A DNA stretch of 64,000 nt, from the NCBI GenBank assembly GCA_010645155.1, contig CM021319.1, forward strand, positions 2,662,343-2,726,342, written 5' to 3'. Within the stretch, counting starts at the first letter, position 1. Every line of letters starts with the position of its first letter. Positions 1 through 10,800 of the stretch are shown here, piece by piece. The notes beneath the pieces were generated by a model. That model did not search any database and was not told the DNA's origin. It saw nothing but the letters and a program-made list of their open reading frames with translations. Origin of the DNA: Tigriopus japonicus (taxonomy: Eukaryota > Arthropoda > Copepoda > Harpacticoida > Harpacticidae). A program made the translations under genes and the position numbers.

Positions 1-147
1 CCTTTATTCGGATTTCCCGGTCTCATTTCCGTACCCGTTTTGGACGACGGTTCGCCTCAATGGCCCGTTAAAACGGCCACCATGGGCGTGACCCTGATAG
101 CTTTGGTGACTCTATCTCGAATAAAAAACGGTCAAGTAGCCGCTTGA
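1..147 (+). CDS. 3' end of an unidentified protein-coding gene (partial)
   Basis: Frame 1 is open from the first base of the window to a TGA at 145-147, giving 48 codons with no start visible, so the 5' part lies outside the window. The peptide has a Pro/Gly-rich stretch followed by a hydrophobic run (ATMGVTLIALVTL) and a short polar tail ending NGQVAA, which would suit a C-terminal membrane segment. An AATAAA lies only 7 bases after the stop, at 154-159. The gene would be convergent with the cornichon gene. I do not recognise the family. A chance open frame of this length is possible (about 10 percent), so this rests on length, composition and the nearby AATAAA. Confidence 0.4.
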   Translation, partial: PLFGFPGLISVPVLDDGSPQWPVKTATMGVTLIALVTLSRIKNGQVAA

Positions 148-388
148 GTTGGAAATAAACTGGTTTATTGACAAATGCGAACGATGTATCGCTCGGGATG
201 ATGATTATAATGGCGGGGAAAGGGAGTGGCCGTCGAAGTGTGGTTTAGGCGGCGAAAACATGAAATATCACAAAACACAATTACGAGTGCATGGGAGAAT
301 CCGCTTAATGGCGGCTTCCAGTCACGACATCATCCGTGACAGTGGATTCCAATCATTGTCGTCCATTTTGTTTTTCGGCGGCGATGCC

Positions 389-1020
389 TTACGTGGAGAT
401 CAACGAGTAAATCATGCTACAAAGGTGTAAACCACGACTAATTATGCCTATCCACATTAAGTTATTGATGTTTTCTTACCCGTAGAGATAATAGAAAAAG
501 GACATCAAATAGAACGCCAACTTGATCCATCCCTCACGCTGGCATTTGTTCAACGTGTCCGCATTCATGATGCTCGTGGGGTCATACAACCCCGGCGAAC
601 TCATGACGGGTCGATGCATATACCTACATACAAAGGCCTCATACATTGGCGGATTTCTCAATGATCAGACGGGTGATCTCACCTGTGGACGTGGTAAGCG
701 ATGAGCGGGATATTGAGGCACAACGAGAAGAACTCGCCTCCGACCAAGAACAACACATTGAAGAACACGTGCAAGATGTATTCCGGCAACACCAGCGGAT
801 TCAACGAGCTACACTGATCGATAGGGTTCTTGTAATCCGTCTTGAGCTCGTCGAACGCGATGATCTGCAATTGAAAACGCTAATCAATCAGTAAACGACC
901 CAAACGCCCGGTCTCGAATCGAGGATCGATCGATCGTACGTGAAAGATGGCGAAAAAGATGAGGAAGGCATCGACGATGAGAGCCACGATATACGAGAAC
1001 GCGGCGAACGTGAAGGCCAT
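389..1020 (-). CDS. cni: cornichon family ER cargo receptor, complete, four exons
   Basis: Cornichon proteins are small ER membrane proteins that help load TGF-alpha-like ligands and other membrane cargo into COPII vesicles; vertebrate homologues also bind AMPA receptors. Exons on the minus strand are 1020-940, 864-683, 623-480 and 416-389; all introns are GT-AG and phases agree. They give 144 residues, the usual family length. Recognised blocks are MAFTFAAFSY at the start, FDELKTDYKNPIDQC (about 30-44), LNPLVLPEY (47-55), RPVMSSPGLYDP (92-103) and FYYLYGMIYSL at the end. Membrane segments lie near residues 7-27, 55-77 and 122-142. The start ATG at 1020 gives the conserved N-terminus directly. 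An AATAAA on the minus strand at 8-3 could end the transcript. The gene is head to head with the SLC12A9 gene and appears intact. Confidence 0.95.
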
Positions 1021-2483
1021 GATGAATGGGATTGATCCGTCGAAGAACCGAGATCGCGGAGGGGTTAAAGCCAGGCGGCCAGGACACTAGGATGGATGGA
1101 TTGGGCGGGTCAATGGGATGGGGATCGATCGTTTTCTTTCTTTCCGATGCCGCTGAACTAACCAAGCACAGCACTCCGTGTGTGTGAAAGACAAAATGAG
1201 TCAGGGTAGCTGAAAATGTCATGAGGGGGAAAACGTCAAAGCCGATGATGTGATTTTTGTGTTAGCAATATTGTGAGGAGGGAATGAGTCAATACGAGGG
1301 TAGAATAATATGGCCGAGCCACTTGGTAACTTACTTTTATCATTAATTACTACACAGGATACGGATGAAATCGTAGTCATTAATTTTGAACCTACGTTTA
1401 CACGTAAAAAGAAACCAATACTTATTCAAAAATATCAGTTTCTGATGAAATCCCTTTAGCAAGGTATTGGATGACAATTTAGGAGTGCCACAAAAGTCAT
1501 ATTTGTTCTCTTTGTTGGATTGATTTTTTTTTCTATGAAGAATAGGCATCTCTTGATTAGGAACCCTTGCATAACACCTGAACTTGGTTGGTACCTATAA
1601 TTTAATCTAGGCTTGTGCTGACCCATGAACCGACCCATCTGCCACATATTTGGTACACCTCAGACATTGCCGTAAAAATGTTGACGCCAAAGTGACACAC
1701 CATTTTGAAGCGGTTGTTTGTTTGCCAGTAGAGAATGAAGGGCGTTGTTTTCAGACGATGAAAAATGAGATTAATGCGCGTTCATGTTATGATTTGCTCA
1801 ATTTTAGGGACTCGTTCGAGTTTCGGAAAGTGAATGTTTACTATGCTTTGTCACCCTGCAAAACGGGTGCTGAAGTTGTGAGGGTGATTCAGAAAACACC
1901 CTTGAAGATTCATTAATCTCGGAGGTCAAAGGTTGTCTATTTTCGAAAAGCAAACAATGTTACTAATCATGTGAGAGTCTGCGATGAGCTCGCTTCAAAT
2001 TACACGAAATCTCTGCGAAAGAAACATTCGACCGCGAAGTAATCTGAAACTCGTCGGTGTCTCGCTTTTCAAGCCTCTCGCAACCTCTTATATACGGCAA
2101 AGAACGAAAGAGTATGTTAGTTGATATCTGTCACCTCAAAGAATACAACATCAAAACAAACCGAGGCTTTCCCGAAAATCTCCTCCTCCCCATTCTCTCG
2201 AAAATCCCGCAAATGCATCGCTCACGCTCGACCAAGATAAGTCCCAATTTCCCAAAGTGAGTCGAAATGAGCACTAGAGTGCAAGTACGAGCAAATCCCA
2301 AGTTCCACGAGTGCTCTTCTCGCCCAAAGTACGAAATCCGTCAGCAACCTTAAGCGCAATCTGACACTCAGTGGACATAACTTCTTGTGAGACGAGGACA
2401 GTACTTTAAAGAGGGGCGTTTCTAACTCGTCGACTCGCCAAAACGGGCTTGACTCGTCAGTCCGATTTGATTTGACCAAGATC
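1021..2483. other. shared upstream region between cornichon and SLC12A9
   Basis: These 1463 bases separate two divergently transcribed genes and should hold both 5' UTRs and promoters. A TTATATA lies at about 2088-2094 and a TCAGTC initiator-like site at 2457-2462, 25 bases before the SLC12A9 start; neither is proven. Short open frames here, for example 1650-1916, resemble no family I know. Confidence 0.5.
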
Positions 2484-5267
2484 ATGGCCACGGCCGCACC
2501 TCCGATACTCGTTCCCACCATGGAGGTCACGGATGAAACGGGTCGGTCTTCTCCGATTCGTATCGATGATCAAGCACCTTTGATTGACATGGACGACGAC
2601 GACGATTATGACCGAGATAACGTGGAATTGGCTCACTTAGTGGCTCCTCCGACGGGCATCAATCGAACATTGGGCACATTTACGGGCGTGTTCTGTCCAG
2701 TATCGTTGTCCATGTTCAGCACACTACTGTTTCTCCGCGTGGGTTATATCGTTGGTAATGCGGGCTTGCTGGTTTCTTTGGGATCCTTGGCTTTGTCTTA
2801 CGGCATTTTATGCGTGACCGTCCTGTCGATATCGGCTATTGCCAGTAATGGGGCTGTGGAGGCGGGAGGCGTGTACTTCATGATCAGCCGAACCTTGGGG
2901 GCTGAAGTAGGCGGATCTGTGGGCATATTATTCTTTGCGGCGAATGTCTTTGCTAGTGCTTTGTATGCCACCGGATGCATCGAGGGAGTGTTGAATAATT
3001 TTGCCAAAATCGGCTTGTGGGCCCATCACTTCGCGTCGGTCAAGTGGACGGACTATGTATTCACCTCTTGTATAAACTTGATCAATCTTTTGATATGTTT
3101 GGTGGGAGCCAATGTCTTTGGTCGCACCAATGTGTTTCTGCTCTTTCTCGTGATTGGTGCCACGATGGCCACCATCGGCAGTTACGTGTCTCCCTTTTCG
3201 GAAAGCTTCCAGTACAATCGAACCGTGTGCGAAGGGAATTGCACCCAAGAAATATTCAATGGAACGTTTTCAGGCCTCGTTTCTCAACCTTGGTCCGATA
3301 TTGTCGAGTTAACCCATAATAACTTGATGCCGGATTTTCAATCGGATTGTGAAGATCCCAAAGCAGAGGTTACTTTCAGCACGGTATTCGCTGTACTCTT
3401 TTCCGGCGTGACTGGGATCATGGCCGGAGCTAATATGTCGGGTGACCTCAAGAAACCTGCCCGTAGTATCCCATATGGAACTCTGAGTGCTTGCACGTTC
3501 ACTGGAAGCATCTATACTATCGTTTTTATCCTGACGGCCATGACCTGTGACCGCGGTTTGCTGTACTACGATTGCCAGTTCATGTCTGAATTCGTGTTTT
3601 ACCGCCCCATCGTGGCCGTGGGGACCATTTTAACCACCTTCTGTGCCAGTACTAGCAGCCTTATTGGAGCTAGTCGAGTTCTTTATGCCTTGGGCAAAGA
3701 CTCGGTTTTCGGGTCTTATGCTAGTCCTTGGCTCACCAAGACCTTTATGGGCGGCAATCCGTACTTGGCCGTCATTTTCACCTTCATTTGTGTCCAACTA
3801 ATTCTATTGGTTGGTTCATTGAACCAGATTGCAAAGTTATGTTCCCTGCTCTTCCTTCTTTCATATCTGTTGGTAAATCTGGCTTGCATTGGACTTGAAT
3901 GGGCCAAACCACCCAGTTTCAGACCGACGTTCGACTACTATAATATGAGCACTTGTGTTTTGGGGGCCGGTTTTTCGGGTGTAATGATGGTAGTGCTGAG
4001 CCGAAATTACACGCTTGCTTGCTTTGGGCTGCTGTTATTCATTCTCGGAGTACTTCATGCAGTCCGAACCAATCAAAACGACTGGGGCTCCTTGAGCCAA
4101 GGCATCATTTTCCACGTTGTTCGGAAATACCTATTGCTTCTGCATCCCAAAAAACGCCATGTGAAATACTGGCGACCTCATATCCTGCTTCTCGTGGGCA
4201 ATGTCCGGAAATCGTGTGCCTTGATGGACTTCACGAATGCGTTGAAGAAATCGGGCATGTATTTCATCGGACATGTGAAAGTTGGAGACATCGACCACAT
4301 GGCCAAAGATCCAGTGGTCGAGGAGATGTCGCGGTATCAGAGTTTGATCGACAAACTGAAAATCAAGGCCTTTGTGGAAGTAACAGTCTCCAAGACTCTC
4401 CGTGAAGGCATTGAAAATCTGATCTGCTTGGCTGGTTTGGGTGTGATGAAGCCTAATACGGTCATGATGGGCTTTCCCAGGACCCAAGATTCAGAAATAG
4501 ACGAATTGAAGAACTCTCAATACGCGGACTCTGACTTGGACCTGCTCTTTCCTGCCCTACAGACTCCAGAACAACGGTCAAGTGCCCCAACAGCATCTGA
4601 GTACTTGTCCATTGTGGGTGATGTGATCAAGTTGGGAAAAAATCTGTGTATTTATCGGCACTTTCAACGGCTCAATCACAGCAGCCTGTTTCCCGTGAAT
4701 CGCCTTGGACGTGTGACTCGGCCCAGTGAACCAGTCTTCATGGATGTGTGGCTAGTCGATTTCTTCTCAGGTCCGAACACGACTTTGGCCACTAATTGCA
4801 CCACTTTCATTCTGACCATTGCCAGTCTGGTCACTCGAGTGTCTCGATGGAAACATTTGACGTTAAGAGTCGTGATCCGAACGCCTCAAGATGAGGTGGC
4901 TGCCTCGGAGCTTTCCAATAAACTTTCTGCTCTCTTGACCAACATTCGGATCGAGACCAAACGCGTCCACAAAGACCTCCAAATCTCCGAGGCTGAAGCT
5001 GGAGGTCAGTTACCTTCCCGTTTGAAAGAAGGAAAAGCGGCTTTTGATATCATGACTATTTCGGACGATTACATGAAAGCAATGAACGAGAGGATAGAAT
5101 CCACCAGCGCCCATTCAGCGGTCACAGTTATCAGCTTGAGTCGACCTCCATATCGAAATCGAAACCCTGAAGTCGACCAGACCTACATGCGATTGCTTGA
5201 AATCCTGACCAAAAACCTTCCTCCCACTTTGCTCATTTACGGAATTGACAATGTGATTTCCAATTAA
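2484..5267 (+). CDS. SLC12A9: SLC12A9-like cation-chloride cotransporter (CCC9/CIP type), intronless
   Basis: This is a member of the SLC12 electroneutral cation-chloride cotransporter family, of the divergent CCC9 branch, reported at lysosomal and plasma membranes. The protein is 927 residues (human about 914). The open frame extends to a TTG at 2472, but the first ATG is at 2484 (ATCATGG, with A at -3), so I use it; ATG 2520 is an alternative. The N-terminus is cytosolic with an acidic run (about 36-46). The permease core begins near residue 62 with GTFTGVFCP; the TM6 signature GIMAGANMSGDLKKPARSIP lies at about 311-330. The long outer loop carries NRT, NCT and NGT glycosylation sites (about 245-262). 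The C-terminal half is the SLC12 cytosolic domain, starting with KYWRPHILLLVGN. There are no introns, stops or frameshifts. Confidence 0.95.
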   Translation: MATAAPPILVPTMEVTDETGRSSPIRIDDQAPLIDMDDDDDYDRDNVELAHLVAPPTGINRTLGTFTGVFCPVSLSMFSTLLFLRVGYIVGNAGLLVSLGSLALSYGILCVTVLSISAIASNGAVEAGGVYFMISRTLGAEVGGSVGILFFAANVFASALYATGCIEGVLNNFAKIGLWAHHFASVKWTDYVFTSCINLINLLICLVGANVFGRTNVFLLFLVIGATMATIGSYVSPFSESFQYNRTVCEGNCTQEIFNGTFSGLVSQPWSDIVELTHNNLMPDFQSDCEDPKAEVTFSTVFAVLFSGVTGIMAGANMSGDLKKPARSIPYGTLSACTFTGSIYTIVFILTAMTCDRGLLYYDCQFMSEFVFYRPIVAVGTILTTFCASTSSLIGASRVLYALGKDSVFGSYASPWLTKTFMGGNPYLAVIFTFICVQLILLVGSLNQIAKLCSLLFLLSYLLVNLACIGLEWAKPPSFRPTFDYYNMSTCVLGAGFSGVMMVVLSRNYTLACFGLLLFILGVLHAVRTNQNDWGSLSQGIIFHVVRKYLLLLHPKKRHVKYWRPHILLLVGNVRKSCALMDFTNALKKSGMYFIGHVKVGDIDHMAKDPVVEEMSRYQSLIDKLKIKAFVEVTVSKTLREGIENLICLAGLGVMKPNTVMMGFPRTQDSEIDELKNSQYADSDLDLLFPALQTPEQRSSAPTASEYLSIVGDVIKLGKNLCIYRHFQRLNHSSLFPVNRLGRVTRPSEPVFMDVWLVDFFSGPNTTLATNCTTFILTIASLVTRVSRWKHLTLRVVIRTPQDEVAASELSNKLSALLTNIRIETKRVHKDLQISEAEAGGQLPSRLKEGKAAFDIMTISDDYMKAMNERIESTSAHSAVTVISLSRPPYRNRNPEVDQTYMRLLEILTKNLPPTLLIYGIDNVISN

Positions 5268-5514
5268 TGTTGTTTTTCTACCGTTCCTTCACACCAAATA
5301 TTTTTGGATACTGTAATCTTGTAGATATTCTGATGTATCGCAAAATTTTACATCCCATCAAAAGATCTGTCGCAATGAATTTCTGATGTGACGAATATGA
5401 TCCCATGATTTAGCTCCAATGTGATTTTTTTTTTACCACACATTTGTTCAACATGTCAGAGATTAGAATATTTAATATCCCATTTGTGCGCTTTCTCCAA
5501 TAATCTTTCTTGTC

Positions 5515-5520
5515 AATAAA
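5515..5520 (+). terminator. candidate poly(A) signal of the SLC12A9 gene
   Basis: AATAAA lies 248 bases after the SLC12A9 stop, in AT-rich sequence. It is the first canonical hexamer I see downstream on this strand. Confidence 0.45.
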
Positions 5521-5995
5521 ACAAAGTATTGGAAGCATTATGTTCTTCATTCCTTCAGAGGGCCAGGTTCCATTTGAATTAGATGCTGACCATTTTATTG
5601 GGTCCAATAATAGGGATCCAAAGCAATCAACTAGCCAAGGGGCTGAAACTGGTTCAACACCAAAATATATTTCTAGGAGAACTACCATTTGCCCTGAGTT
5701 GTTACGTCATCTGACGGAAAATTAAGGTCGTTACTGTTTGGAAGTCGAGCACAAACTATAACTTAGATACACTAAGATAGATATTGGCATTCGTAGGCTA
5801 ACACACGGTGCCGATGATTCACGCTGGTGATTGGTCAAGAGCATTCAGTTGAACATTCAGCTAATTCTAACGAAGTTCAACAACAAACCAGAGTGCTTCT
5901 TCTTTGTTGATTTTGTAGTGATCTGACTTGGTGCCGGGGTTGCCAATTTACCGATGTGAAATCATATTCCCCACTGTCTACCAGCCTTCATAAAC
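5521..5995. other. intergenic, no gene seen
   Basis: The sequence is AT-rich with only short open frames. A relic of the neighbouring fold-back repeat (TAGTGATCTGACTTGGTG) lies at about 5918-5935. Confidence 0.5.
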
Positions 5996-6595
5996 AGGTT
6001 TTTTTCTTTAAGAAGCGACAAAAGGCAAGGCATCCCTGACTTTCGTGACTTCTGAGCAGGGTTGCAAATCAACCTCAAATTCGTTTTTGCTCATATACAA
6101 GAGCAAAGCACCCATTCTCTAAGAGGTAACCCTATCCTGCCACCTCCCGTGAAAAAACTTGCGCGAGCCGAGATTTCACATCACTGAGATTTTGTTGTCA
6201 ATCACCCGATCATGTGAAATAATCGGCCCCTGTTTAAACTCCACACTAGTTGAAATTCACTTTTTGCATATCGGGTTAATACTAGTGATGTGACTTGGTG
6301 TGTTGGGCAAGCTTTTTTGCGCGAGGTCGCAAGGTAGGGTCACCTAATGGAGATTTCGTGTTGTGCTCAGCTATATCAGCAAACTCAAATTTGAGTGTCA
6401 TTTGCAACCCTGTTCAGAAGTCACAAAAGTTAGGGACGCCGTTCCGTTCTCCTTGATGAAAAAACAGGTTTTTGAAGATTGGTAAGCAAAGAGGAATACG
6501 ATTTCACAAAGGTCAATTGGCGACACTACCTTACGACCTCGCGCAAAAAATCTTGCCCAATACACCAAGTCACATCACTAGTTAATACCTTAGAC
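5996..6595. repeat. long imperfect fold-back repeat with an extra third arm
   Basis: Arm A (about 5996-6185) is the imperfect reverse complement of arm B (about 6284-6462). Both contain, in mirrored order, GACTT..GTGACTTCTGA, CAGGGTTGCAAAT, a block resembling CGACCTCGCGCAAAAAA and CACATCACT. About 100 bases of unrelated sequence form the loop. A third partial copy in arm A orientation lies at about 6515-6590 (ACCTCGCGCAAAAAATCTTG, then CAAGTCACATCACTAGT). It looks like a fold-back or MITE-type element, or two nested insertions. No coding capacity is seen and the family is unknown. Confidence 0.7.
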
Positions 6596-7640
6596 ACATT
6601 TCCAGCAGACTTGAGGATTTTCAATAACCAAACTGCCCTATCAGATGAGCGAAATAGTTTAGATGTGTTTCTTAGAAGAAAAGGTTCCTTTAATCATGAA
6701 CTTCGGTTTCCCGCATGATGAATGACGTCATAGACAGTCCGTGCCGGGTCGGGCAATCATAGATTTGAATGCCAATCTCTGCCTTCTAGTATTTCTACTA
6801 CAACTCAATCCGGAGCTTGGGTGGGTTCCATCCATACATGACTTCTCAATTGGCAGAAATGATCATGAAACTGTAATGAAGAGGTTTGCTTTAAATGACA
6901 TAGTTTTGGCTTCATTCCAATTTCATGCCGAAATCGATGAACCGAAGATACTATTGTGGAATTGTAGGAGAGCTACTCAAGCAAGTGAAAGAAACGATAT
7001 AGGAAAAAGGCAAAGAAAAGCATCAGTAGCCCAACCAAATCCGAGTATTAATCGAAAAGTTCGTTAAAAATATATTTTATCATGTAAAATTTTAAATAGG
7101 TCAACGAGGTTTACATGTATATATAACGCGCAGAATTACCACTGATTACACTAAAATATAAAATGGCTTCTCAGTCTAAATGGTGAATGTGAAAAAAATG
7201 ATTTTAATTCTAAAAACCACACAACCAAAAAATTAACTTGGTTATTTTCCGGTTTTGATCAAAATTTATAGCGCAATCGGAGCGACCGGTCTACTTCAGA
7301 AATAAATGTCCTTGTTGAAATTGAGGTTCCATCCATCAGATAAAAATATGATTTGAACTCATTACTTGGTGAGAATGTTAGAAAAAGGCAAACAAAAGGC
7401 AGCATTAAATGGCAGTAAAAAAATTGTAACCTATTAAAGTTTCGAATAAGATTAACGCTGGTGTTATTTTCTAGAGATTTGTGGTCTCTGTGCAATCGGA
7501 AGGATCAACTTAGGGGGCAACAATAAATGAAGAATCATCTGTGAAATCAAACTTAAAAACGACGCAATTAACATATTGAAGTCAAATTTAGGATTATTTA
7601 GAGCTCCTCGCTTTCACAACTAACCGACATGTAGGAGGGT
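6596..7640. other. intergenic, no gene seen
   Basis: AT-rich sequence. The longest open frame (6741-7067) shows no recognisable domain or signal peptide. No RNA gene or clear repeat was noticed. Confidence 0.5.
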
Positions 7641-7827
7641 CAGGGGTCGGCAACTTCTTTTGGGTCAAGGCCCACAAAATTCGATTCGTGTTGTCAGGGG
7701 CCCACCAAGCAGCCGTTGGTAGGTTCAGGGACTCACTATTATGGACTTTCCCCATACCTCTTGGGGCCCACCAATAACCACCCATGGGTCCACATGTGGA
7801 CCCAGGCCCACAAGTTGCCGACCCCTG
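7641..7827. mobile_element. hAT-type miniature inverted-repeat element
   Basis: The element starts CAGGGGTCGGCAAC (7641-7654) and ends with the exact reverse complement GTTGCCGACCCCTG (7814-7827). CAGGGGTCGGCAAC ends are typical of hAT elements. Sub-terminal GGCCCAC blocks occur in both halves. It is 187 bp and non-coding. I could not see a convincing 8 bp target duplication. A diverged relative lies at 13383-13619. Confidence 0.75.
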
Positions 7828-10800
7828 GGTTAGACAATTTGAGTGATGTATCTATTCACTTTCGAAAATGACCGGACTGACGCCTCAAATTCATCATGAA
7901 ATAGATAAAGATGATCTTTGTTAAAAGGTCATACCTTATTGGGTGGGCTTGGACAAAGTTGCAAAATGACACTTGGACCAAAAATTGCAGCTTTTGGAAT
8001 AAACATCAATATTTGGCATTCTTTTTGTCACGATCATTCAAATACTGCAGGATATTGTACGAATTTCATATTTTACACGCACTTTTACAAGACTTTGTCT
8101 AATTTATTTTAAACTCTAGAGTTATTTGAGAAAAGCAAAATCATATTCTCTTTCTTACGAAAGCCAAAGGTTAAGGAAAAGACAAATTTAAATTTACCAA
8201 CTTTCGGCCAGAATTGGGACATGTTTTTTGCCAATTTTGACATTTTTTTGGTCAAAAAGCGACATTTTTAAGCCAGAAAACATGAAATGTAAAGCAAATT
8301 TCGTCTTGTTGGGTGCATTTTTTAGCAAATTATTGCAACTTTAGTGCTACAAACTGCAACTTGAGACCTAAAAACCTGCAACTTGAGGCCTAAAAACTGC
8401 AACTTGAGGCCATAAACAGTAACTTTATCCAATCCCTACTTATAACATTTTTATGCAATTTTTAGATTTACAACAGAATACTGATATTTACAATAGAATT
8501 TGACCCATGAAATGAGTCCATTATTGATTTTTTGAGATCGCCGTTGAAATGATCTTCTAGAAATGGTTCACTAGACTATGTTGAGTTGGAATCTAACACA
8601 TAAATCCGACCATGATTCGGTCAATAGTCCTCTCAACAAATCTAATCTCTTGATTGATGCAATGATTGGGTGTATTGGCATTTCTTCGATTTGAAGAAAA
8701 AGAAGTTCGTTTTTTTTCTTTTCCCTATTTTTTCAGCTGGAACCGCTTCTTTCACAGTGTAAAGCTCTTTATTTAAAACAAGCTTCATTGGGTTGATGGG
8801 ATGGTTTCGAAATCGTTTTTCGGGTTCTTTTTCTCTTCTCCTCAAAACACCATGAACCGTTTTATGGGCTGAAAGATTGGCACAGCGCTATTCAAATCCA
8901 TAATAGATTGGGAATGGAAAAAGAAGAAGCACACCCATGTTGAAATAACACGCCAAAATTGCACTCAATCTAATACAAAAGGCGTTTATCGGTTCCCTTG
9001 GCAAAGAGTGTCAAAGGATTTTTATCGCGTTATCGTGTCACGTCAAGAAGGGACGAATTTTATTTAGTTAAACGTCTTATCTGCCCGAAGTTGGCGATGT
9101 CCCACACAAAAAAGAACAAGGACAAGAAACCTTTTTTGCGAAGCTCCTAGAAAATAAACGAGCAAAGTACGACCGGTTAGAAATTGCTCTCTTGACGTAA
9201 ATCCGTGGCGCACTTATGACCAGACTTTTGGGCATGCTTTCCGCCATGAAGATCGAATTTAAATTTTGCAGGCATCTTCGGAAGCCATTCCCAGACGTGA
9301 TTGCGGAATAATGCAGGTGTGCCGTTGAATACCACCAACCAACGCCTGGTTACGGTTATTACTTGCATGGTAGTTTTGAAAGAAAACCAAACATCATCTG
9401 AATTTGAGGAGTCTCTAACATTCTGCATGACAAGTGACATTTTTCATCCATTTTTATTTCCTGGATATCCCACCCTCTCCACTAAACGACTATTTAGCTG
9501 ATGACGGTTATGTCAGAGATCTGTTGATATTTCGTGTCTTAAAGTGCGTAGACATGATGTCAAACTCGGGAAAACTTTATTCGCGCCATGTCTTGCCAGC
9601 TTAATGGACTCCCTGCTTTTGAAGGTGCAAGTAGAGACCGACCAGAAGCTTAGTTCCGTGTGGCTTTTTTTTCGCCTCCAACGGAACTCAAAAAGTGTAC
9701 TAAAATAGGAGGAGAAGGGCGTAGAGAAGGCAGAGGAGGAAGCAGAAGAGGAAAAAGAAGAAGAGAAGGAGAAAGATCCTTCGTTCCTTCGTTTACCAAG
9801 GGACCCGAAGAGGGCTTTCGATCCGTCGCGCGGACCCTAAGATAACGAGAAGAAGACCCAGGCGACGACATGGATCAAATAGAGGAGTCGACATATAGGG
9901 GTTATTGGAGGCACATGCACCAAGGTATCATCTCCATCTTCCGGTCATCTAGGCATTTTATTATCTAACGATTCGTGCTTTAATCAACTGCTATCTACCC
10001 AGTCTCGTTTATTGTTCGTTGTGAGCTTAAAGGCTTGCCAGGCATCAGAATGCGGCGATAGTGATCGGAAATGACCTCAACAAGATTGCTGGAGTTGGCA
10101 TTGGATCATGAGGAGGAACCTGAAACAAAAGAGTGATTCGGCCATCATCAAATCTTGAAGGTATGGAATTTTGTCTTGCTTCGTCCAGGAACCACTGAAT
10201 TTCTATGGTCTCTGGACTGGAAGGCTAGCAAAACAATAGCAATTTCTAGAGAAAACAAATCAATTACACTCTTCTACAAATGGGACCTTGTTTATGTTGG
10301 GTTGACTAGTGCAGTCGATTGAGCTGCAATTTGAAATACGTTGTCAACCCAATCCAATAACTTGATTAACTTGTTTCTGCGGTAAACCATTATTCTCATT
10401 GTTACCCTCCCAGTCCAGAGAATTCAGTAGTTCTTTTTCGCCTTATGTGCTGTAAATAGAGTTATTCTTACTCATGATCATTTCGAAGTTCTCCCTTGAG
10501 TTCGTGTTCCAGTCGGATGTCTTATTTGAGGATTACTTCCAGTGATTAGAATATCTTTGAATTTTGGCTCTGGTATTTTTAGATTATCCAATGAAAAGAG
10601 AATGTGTCCTCGCATAATTTCAAAAAGGAAAAAGGTTCGAATGTCCGCTAGTTGAGTCTTAGAGTATAAGCAAGATATTTGTTGTTAAAAATGTTCCTTT
10701 TAGAATGAAATGATGTGACCAAGAAAGTCTTTTAACACCAGTTATTACCTTGTTTTTACCCGAAATTCTTGGACGACTTTGTAGGTCAAGGGTGCTTGAA

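Noticed and set aside
1650..1916. 88-codon frame upstream of SLC12A9
   Set aside because: It starts from a non-ATG codon (TTG context), has no recognisable features and lies within the expected 5' region of SLC12A9.
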